A DNA stretch of 64,000 bases from JANYGA01 sp031420415 (GTDB taxonomy: Bacteria; Vulcanimicrobiota; Vulcanimicrobiia; Vulcanimicrobiales; Vulcanimicrobiaceae), in contig JANOMT010000039.1 in assembly GCA_031420415.1 (NCBI GenBank), positions 1 through 64,000 of the forward strand, given 5' to 3'. The position numbers and the translations under genes were made by a program. Positions 58,516 through 64,000 of the stretch are shown here, piece after piece (the stretch's first letter is position 1; each line of letters opens with the position of its first letter). The notes under the pieces were generated by a model. The model ran no database searches. It saw only the letters and a list, made by a program, of their open reading frames with translations, and had not been told where the DNA came from.

Positions 58516-59091
58516 ATGCCTACCGCTAAAAAGGAACAGACGATTGCCGCGCTCAAAGCGCGGCTCGCCGAATCGAAGTATCTGTTCTTCACGAACTACT
58601 CCGGGCTTACCGTCGAAGAGATCACGAAGCTCCGCACCGAGCTCCGTAAGGACGGCTCCACGTACGCCGTCGTCAAAAACACGCTCTTCGCTCGCGCAGC
58701 GGGCGACGAACTCGCAAAGACCTTCGAGGCCTTCCTCGCCGGTCCCACGGGCGTCGTGTTTGCCGCTTCCGATCCGGTCGCACCCGCGAAAGCCCTCAAG
58801 GACTTTAGCGATAAGGTCAAGCCGCTCGAAGTTAAGGCCGCGTACGTCGATGGCGCGATCCTCGATCCGAAGCAAGTCGTCGCGCTCGCGTCGTTGCCCT
58901 CGAAGCCCGTCCTTCAGGCGACGCTTCTTGGCATGCTCGCAAGTCCGCTCCGCAACTTCGTCGGCGTGCTCGCCGCAAACCCCAGCGGATTCGTCCGCGT
59001 TCTGGCCGCTCGCGAGAAGCAACTCGCCGAGTCGGCGTCTGAAAACGCCTCTGGCGTTTCGTCTGAAAACGCCTCCGGCGTTTCGTCTTAA
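58516..59091 (+). CDS. rplJ: 50S ribosomal protein L10
   Basis: 191 aa from ATG 58516. KKEQTIAALKARLAESKYLF and FTNYSGLTVEEITKLRTELR start the protein, AVVKNTLFARAAGD binds rRNA, and the C-terminal helix that holds L12 dimers follows. The last 17 residues are a perfect amino-acid repeat, SENASGVS twice with Ser ends, encoded by tandem 24-base units; this tail is not part of the family. The gene shares its promoter and leader with rplL. Confidence 0.96.
   Translation: MPTAKKEQTIAALKARLAESKYLFFTNYSGLTVEEITKLRTELRKDGSTYAVVKNTLFARAAGDELAKTFEAFLAGPTGVVFAASDPVAPAKALKDFSDKVKPLEVKAAYVDGAILDPKQVVALASLPSKPVLQATLLGMLASPLRNFVGVLAANPSGFVRVLAAREKQLAESASENASGVSSENASGVSS
59038..59085 (+). repeat. Two tandem 24-bp units, each a hairpin, at the rplJ 3' end
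   Basis: Units 59038-59061 and 59062-59085 differ by one base (T/C). Each contains AAACGCC and GGCGTTT separated by three bases, so the mRNA can form two identical hairpins 20 bases before rplL. Confidence 0.85.
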
Positions 59092-59103
59092 GGAGACACC
59101 ATC

Positions 59104-59478
59104 ATGGCCGTTGCCGATCTCATTTCCGAAGTTGAAAAGCTAACCGTCCTCGAGCTCAACGAGCTCGTCAAAGCCCTCGAAGAGAAGTGGGGCGTTTCCG
59201 CCGCCGCTCCCGTTGCCGCTGCTGCAGCCGGTGGCGGAGCCGCTGCCCCCGCCGCCGCCGCCGAGCAGACGGAGTTCGATGCCGTGCTGACCGAAGTCGG
59301 CGCCGAGAAGATCAAAGTCATTAAGGCCGTCCGCGAGATCACGAGCCTCGGCCTCACCGAAGCCAAATCGTTCGTCGAAAGCGCGCCGAAAGCGATTAAG
59401 ACCGGCATTCCCAAAGACGAAGCCGAGCAGATCAAAGCCAAGCTTGCCGAAGTCGGCGCGAAAGTCGAAATCAAGTAG
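59104..59478 (+). CDS. rplL: 50S ribosomal protein L7/L12
   Basis: 124 aa. The N-terminal dimerisation helices (LISEVEKLTVLELNELVKAL), an Ala-rich hinge (residues about 37-58), and the C-terminal factor-binding domain (EKIKVIKAVREITSLGLTEA, then KSFVESAPKAIKTGIPKDEA) are all present. AAGGAGACACC lies upstream of ATG 59104. A strong terminator follows; rpoB and rpoC do not come next, unlike in most bacteria. Confidence 0.98.
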   Translation: MAVADLISEVEKLTVLELNELVKALEEKWGVSAAAPVAAAAAGGGAAAPAAAAEQTEFDAVLTEVGAEKIKVIKAVREITSLGLTEAKSFVESAPKAIKTGIPKDEAEQIKAKLAEVGAKVEIK

Positions 59479-59516
59479 AACTTCCGCGCTCGTCGTAACC
59501 GCCGCTAGCGGTCACG

Positions 59517-59559
59517 AAATGAAAGAAGCCTCGGCAGAATGCCGGGGCTTCTTTCATTT
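59517..59559 (+). terminator. Long hairpin terminator after rplL
   Basis: About 19 bp of stem (AAATGAAAGAAGCC... with ...GGGGCTTCTTTCATTT) around AGAAT. It is bidirectional and also faces the end of the minus-strand M48 gene at 59588. Confidence 0.9.
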
Positions 59560-59587
59560 GTCCCGAGCGCAGCCCGGAAACGAGTGT

Positions 59588-60472
59588 CTACTTCGGTGCG
59601 CAGCAGTAGGCGGCGTGATACGCGACGTGATGCTTCGCGGCCGTACGGCGTGACGATGCGGTGGTCGCACGCGCGCGCGCTTGCGTGTAGTAGCCGCCCG
59701 TGCTCGTTAGCGGCGTTCCGCTCGCGATATCGGAGGAGAAGCGCCCGTACATGCGCGGGCTCGCCGCAAACTCGGCGCGCAAATCGGAAATGCGATGGTC
59801 GTCGGTCGGGTGATCGGAAAGAAATTCCATATTCCCGCCGGCGCTCGCTTTTTCGAAGTTTTGGAAGAGCCAGATCATGCCCCATGGATTGGATCCGGCC
59901 TGCGCGCACGTCTGCGCACCCTTTGCATCAGCGGCGTGTTCGACGGCGCGTGAGAATTTGGTCGTCTGGACGGAGTAGGCGAGACTCTCGGCGGTTTGGC
60001 CGAGGCCGCTCCTATCGAGTCCGGTAAGCGCGCCGAGGATCCCGATGATGGTGCCCGTCGTCTGGTCTTTCGCGTTGTTGTTCACGACGTCGTGATGGAT
60101 ATCGTGGGACGTTTCGTGGCAGAGCACACCCGCGAGTTCTTCGCGATTCTGCACGAATTTCATCAGCGAATCCGTCACGTAGACGTTGCCACCGGGAACG
60201 GCGAAGGCGTTGGGTTGCGCTTCGTGGACGAGGATGAAGTGGAACGGGTAATCGTACTGTGGATCCGCGACGCCTTTGATCCGCGTAGCGATCGGATCGA
60301 GGATCGTATACAGGGCGTTGGGACGCGGAATGATCTCGCCTTTTTGCTGCAATTCGGCGTAGACTTGCGCGCCGATCTGCTGTTCTTGATCTTGCGCCTG
60401 CGCGAACGCGGGTGCGGCGTTCGAAGCGCCCGCGAGAAGCGCGGTAAGGGTGAGTGCGACGATGCGCTTCAT
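59588..60472 (-). CDS. M48-family metallopeptidase
   Basis: 294 aa exported zinc peptidase. The signal peptide is KRIVALTLTALLAGASNAA, cut near AFAQA. Zinc motif GVLCHETSHDIHHDVV (HExxH), and the third ligand in AVEHAADAKGAQ (ExxxD). NAFAVPGGNVYVTDSLMKFV precedes the motif, as in BepA/LoiP-like periplasmic members that act on outer-membrane protein assembly. The C-terminal 40 residues are basic and low complexity. Confidence 0.92.
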   Translation of the reverse strand: MKRIVALTLTALLAGASNAAPAFAQAQDQEQQIGAQVYAELQQKGEIIPRPNALYTILDPIATRIKGVADPQYDYPFHFILVHEAQPNAFAVPGGNVYVTDSLMKFVQNREELAGVLCHETSHDIHHDVVNNNAKDQTTGTIIGILGALTGLDRSGLGQTAESLAYSVQTTKFSRAVEHAADAKGAQTCAQAGSNPWGMIWLFQNFEKASAGGNMEFLSDHPTDDHRISDLRAEFAASPRMYGRFSSDIASGTPLTSTGGYYTQARARATTASSRRTAAKHHVAYHAAYCCAPK

Positions 60473-60633
60473 TTCGGGTCCTCCAGCTTGGGATACGACG
60501 ATCGTACCCCGACAGACCTCAAACGTAGCGAGACGGCATTTTGGTTCTCTTCCACGCCGCCTTCGCTCGCGGCACGAGCGAAAGGCGGTTCGTGAGGGAA
60601 CGGCGAGAACGTGCGAGCGTCGCCGGTCTCGGT

Positions 60634-62769
<2,136 letters not shown>

Positions 62770-62912
62770 AGTCGCTCCTCGTTAAAGAAAACCGATCGTG
62801 GCGACTCATGTCGTCTTCCGATCGGCTTCATGAAAGTTGGTTTTGCCTTCTCGGAGGCTGAAGTCGCTCCTGGTCATTCCCTCGCATTCTCCCGCGACGC
62901 GGAGAACGAAGC

Positions 62913-64000
62913 ATGAGGGCGAAACGATTAGGCCTCATGCAAGAGGTCGACTTTTTGGTGGTCGGGTGTGGGCCCGCGGGCGGCACGGCCGCTCGAGAAG
63001 CCGCACGTGCCGGAGTGGAAACGCTCGTCCTCGAGCGCGACCCCGTCATCGGCGCAAAGCGTGTCTGCGCGGCGGGCTTGCGGCCGGGCTTCTGCGAGGA
63101 TTTCGATCTGCCGCGTTCGATCGTGCACTGCGATCCGCCGACGATCGCCGTCCGCGGGCTCTCGGGTCGTCGGTACGATTTTGCAACCGCCGGGTCCGCG
63201 CACACGACGACGCGAGAAGAACTCGACGGCACGATTGCCGCGCTCGCGCTCAAAGAAGGCGCGCGCATCGAAACGCAAGTGCTCTTTCGCAATTACGTCG
63301 CCGACGGCGGGCGCACGATCGTCGAGTATGCCGATTTGCGTACCGGCGAGCGGCGCAAAGTTCGCGCGAGATCGGTGCTCCTCGCGCAAGGGTCGAGCGC
63401 CCGCTTTGCACCGCAAACGCCGCTCGACTACGACGCGTGGAGCTCGGGCCTCATCACGTGCTATCAATACCGCGTGTATCTCGACCGTCCGGCGATCGAT
63501 GAGACGTATCGCATTCTCGAAATGCATTACTACCTTACCAAATCTGGACGCAACGTCATCGCGTGGATGTTTCCCAAACGCGATCACCTCTCCATAGGCC
63601 TCGGTATCCAAGGCAAATATTCCGGCAAAGACCTCCGCGCCGAACTCGACGCGTTCTTACCGACCGTCCAGGAGCGGCTCTTCCCCGGCATCGGTTACAC
63701 CGTTCGTGAAGAGGGGAATTTGCTCTACGGCGGCGCGCCACGACCACATATCAGCCACGGCAATGTGATGGTCGCTGGAACGGCGGCGGGGCTCGTCGAT
63801 GCGACCACGGGCGAAGGGATTTACGAAGCAGCCTTCTCCGGGCGTCTGGCAGCGCAAGCCGTTGCCGATGCTCGGCTCGGCCGCACGACGGCACCCGCAC
63901 AAAGCTACGAGAAGGCGCTCAAAGGCGTCTTTTACGGACGCCTCCGCCACCGTCATAAATTAATGACGTTTCTCGAACGCAAACCGATTCGCTTCGACGT
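62913..64000 (+). CDS. Geranylgeranyl reductase family FAD protein (3' end outside window)
   Basis: 362 codons are present, with no stop before the edge. The FAD-binding Rossmann motif is FLVVGCGPAGGTAAREAARA, followed by VLERDPVIGAKRVCAAGLRP. Later GNVMVAGTAAGLVDATTGEG is the second FAD motif. The middle part (YQYRVYLDRPAIDETYRILE, then WMFPKRDHLSIGLGIQG) is that of GGR/ChlP-like enzymes, which reduce prenyl chains of chlorophylls, quinones or lipids. The start is ATG 62913; ATG 62937 is an alternative. Which prenyl substrate is used is unknown. Confidence 0.87.
   Translation, partial: MRAKRLGLMQEVDFLVVGCGPAGGTAAREAARAGVETLVLERDPVIGAKRVCAAGLRPGFCEDFDLPRSIVHCDPPTIAVRGLSGRRYDFATAGSAHTTTREELDGTIAALALKEGARIETQVLFRNYVADGGRTIVEYADLRTGERRKVRARSVLLAQGSSARFAPQTPLDYDAWSSGLITCYQYRVYLDRPAIDETYRILEMHYYLTKSGRNVIAWMFPKRDHLSIGLGIQGKYSGKDLRAELDAFLPTVQERLFPGIGYTVREEGNLLYGGAPRPHISHGNVMVAGTAAGLVDATTGEGIYEAAFSGRLAAQAVADARLGRTTAPAQSYEKALKGVFYGRLRHRHKLMTFLERKPIRFD

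Noticed and set aside
59038..59085. Direct repeats as a possible CRISPR
   Set aside because: Only two contiguous units without spacers, inside the rplJ coding frame.

Overview
The window reads as ordinary chromosome of a GC-rich bacterium. I see no insertion sequence, phage gene, CRISPR array or plasmid gene. A TolC-type outer-membrane channel implies a diderm envelope. The informational gene order around 41-59 kb (yacL-like, ispD, ispF, cysE, cysS, rlmB, sigH, rpmG, tRNA-Trp, secE, nusG, rplK, rplA, rplJ, rplL) is the one familiar from Firmicutes and related Terrabacteria. OpcA and a transaldolase/phosphoglucose isomerase fusion point to the Cyanobacteria/Actinobacteria side. A diderm Terrabacteria lineage such as Eremiobacterota (WPS-2) would fit, but this is inference from gene content only.

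Layout. 0-2 kb: the start of a secreted protein, a WYL-domain regulator and a His-rich secreted protein. 2-6.3 kb: a complete branched-chain amino-acid type ABC transporter (livFGMHK) on the minus strand. 6.3-12.8 kb: a class A beta-lactamase-like protein, two TetR-type palindromes, then a tetR-emrA-emrB-tolC tripartite efflux operon. 12.8-22 kb: a minus-strand pentose-phosphate operon (tkt, tal-pgi fusion, gnd, zwf, opcA, pgl). 22-24 kb: dapD and a dapC-like aminotransferase. 24-28.2 kb: a small collagen-like membrane protein, an aldehyde dehydrogenase, glutamate formiminotransferase and radA. 28.3-38.3 kb: a plus-strand run of cmk, plsC, ispH, a prenyl diphosphate synthase, a giant two-module GT-C glycosyltransferase, yebC, a PASTA protein, rpe and thiL. 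38.4-39 kb: a lipoprotein and rpmB. 39-49 kb: plsX, hemW, PIN/TRAM protein, ispD, ispF, a stand-alone GluRS anticodon-binding domain, cysE, cysS, rlmB, an orphan substrate-binding protein and sigH. 49-55 kb: scattered tRNAs with inserted accessory genes (methyltransferase, esterase, rhodanese-like protein, AlkB, malate synthase). 54.8-59.5 kb: rpmG, secE, nusG and the ribosomal stalk operon, interrupted by a degenerate EAL-domain gene. 59.6-64 kb: an M48 peptidase, a proton-pumping pyrophosphatase and a geranylgeranyl-reductase family protein running off the edge.

How the genes fit together. zwf/opcA, pgl, gnd, rpe, tkt and tal-pgi give an almost complete pentose phosphate pathway. ispD, ispF, ispH, the prenyl synthase and the reductase are parts of MEP isoprenoid synthesis and use. 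The most unusual points are the gltX slot reduced to a stand-alone anticodon-binding domain, the ancient tRNA(Thr-Tyr-Gly-Thr)-tuf-tRNA(Trp)-secE array kept without tuf, the EAL-like gene inside the L11-L12 cluster, and the fused glycosyltransferase.
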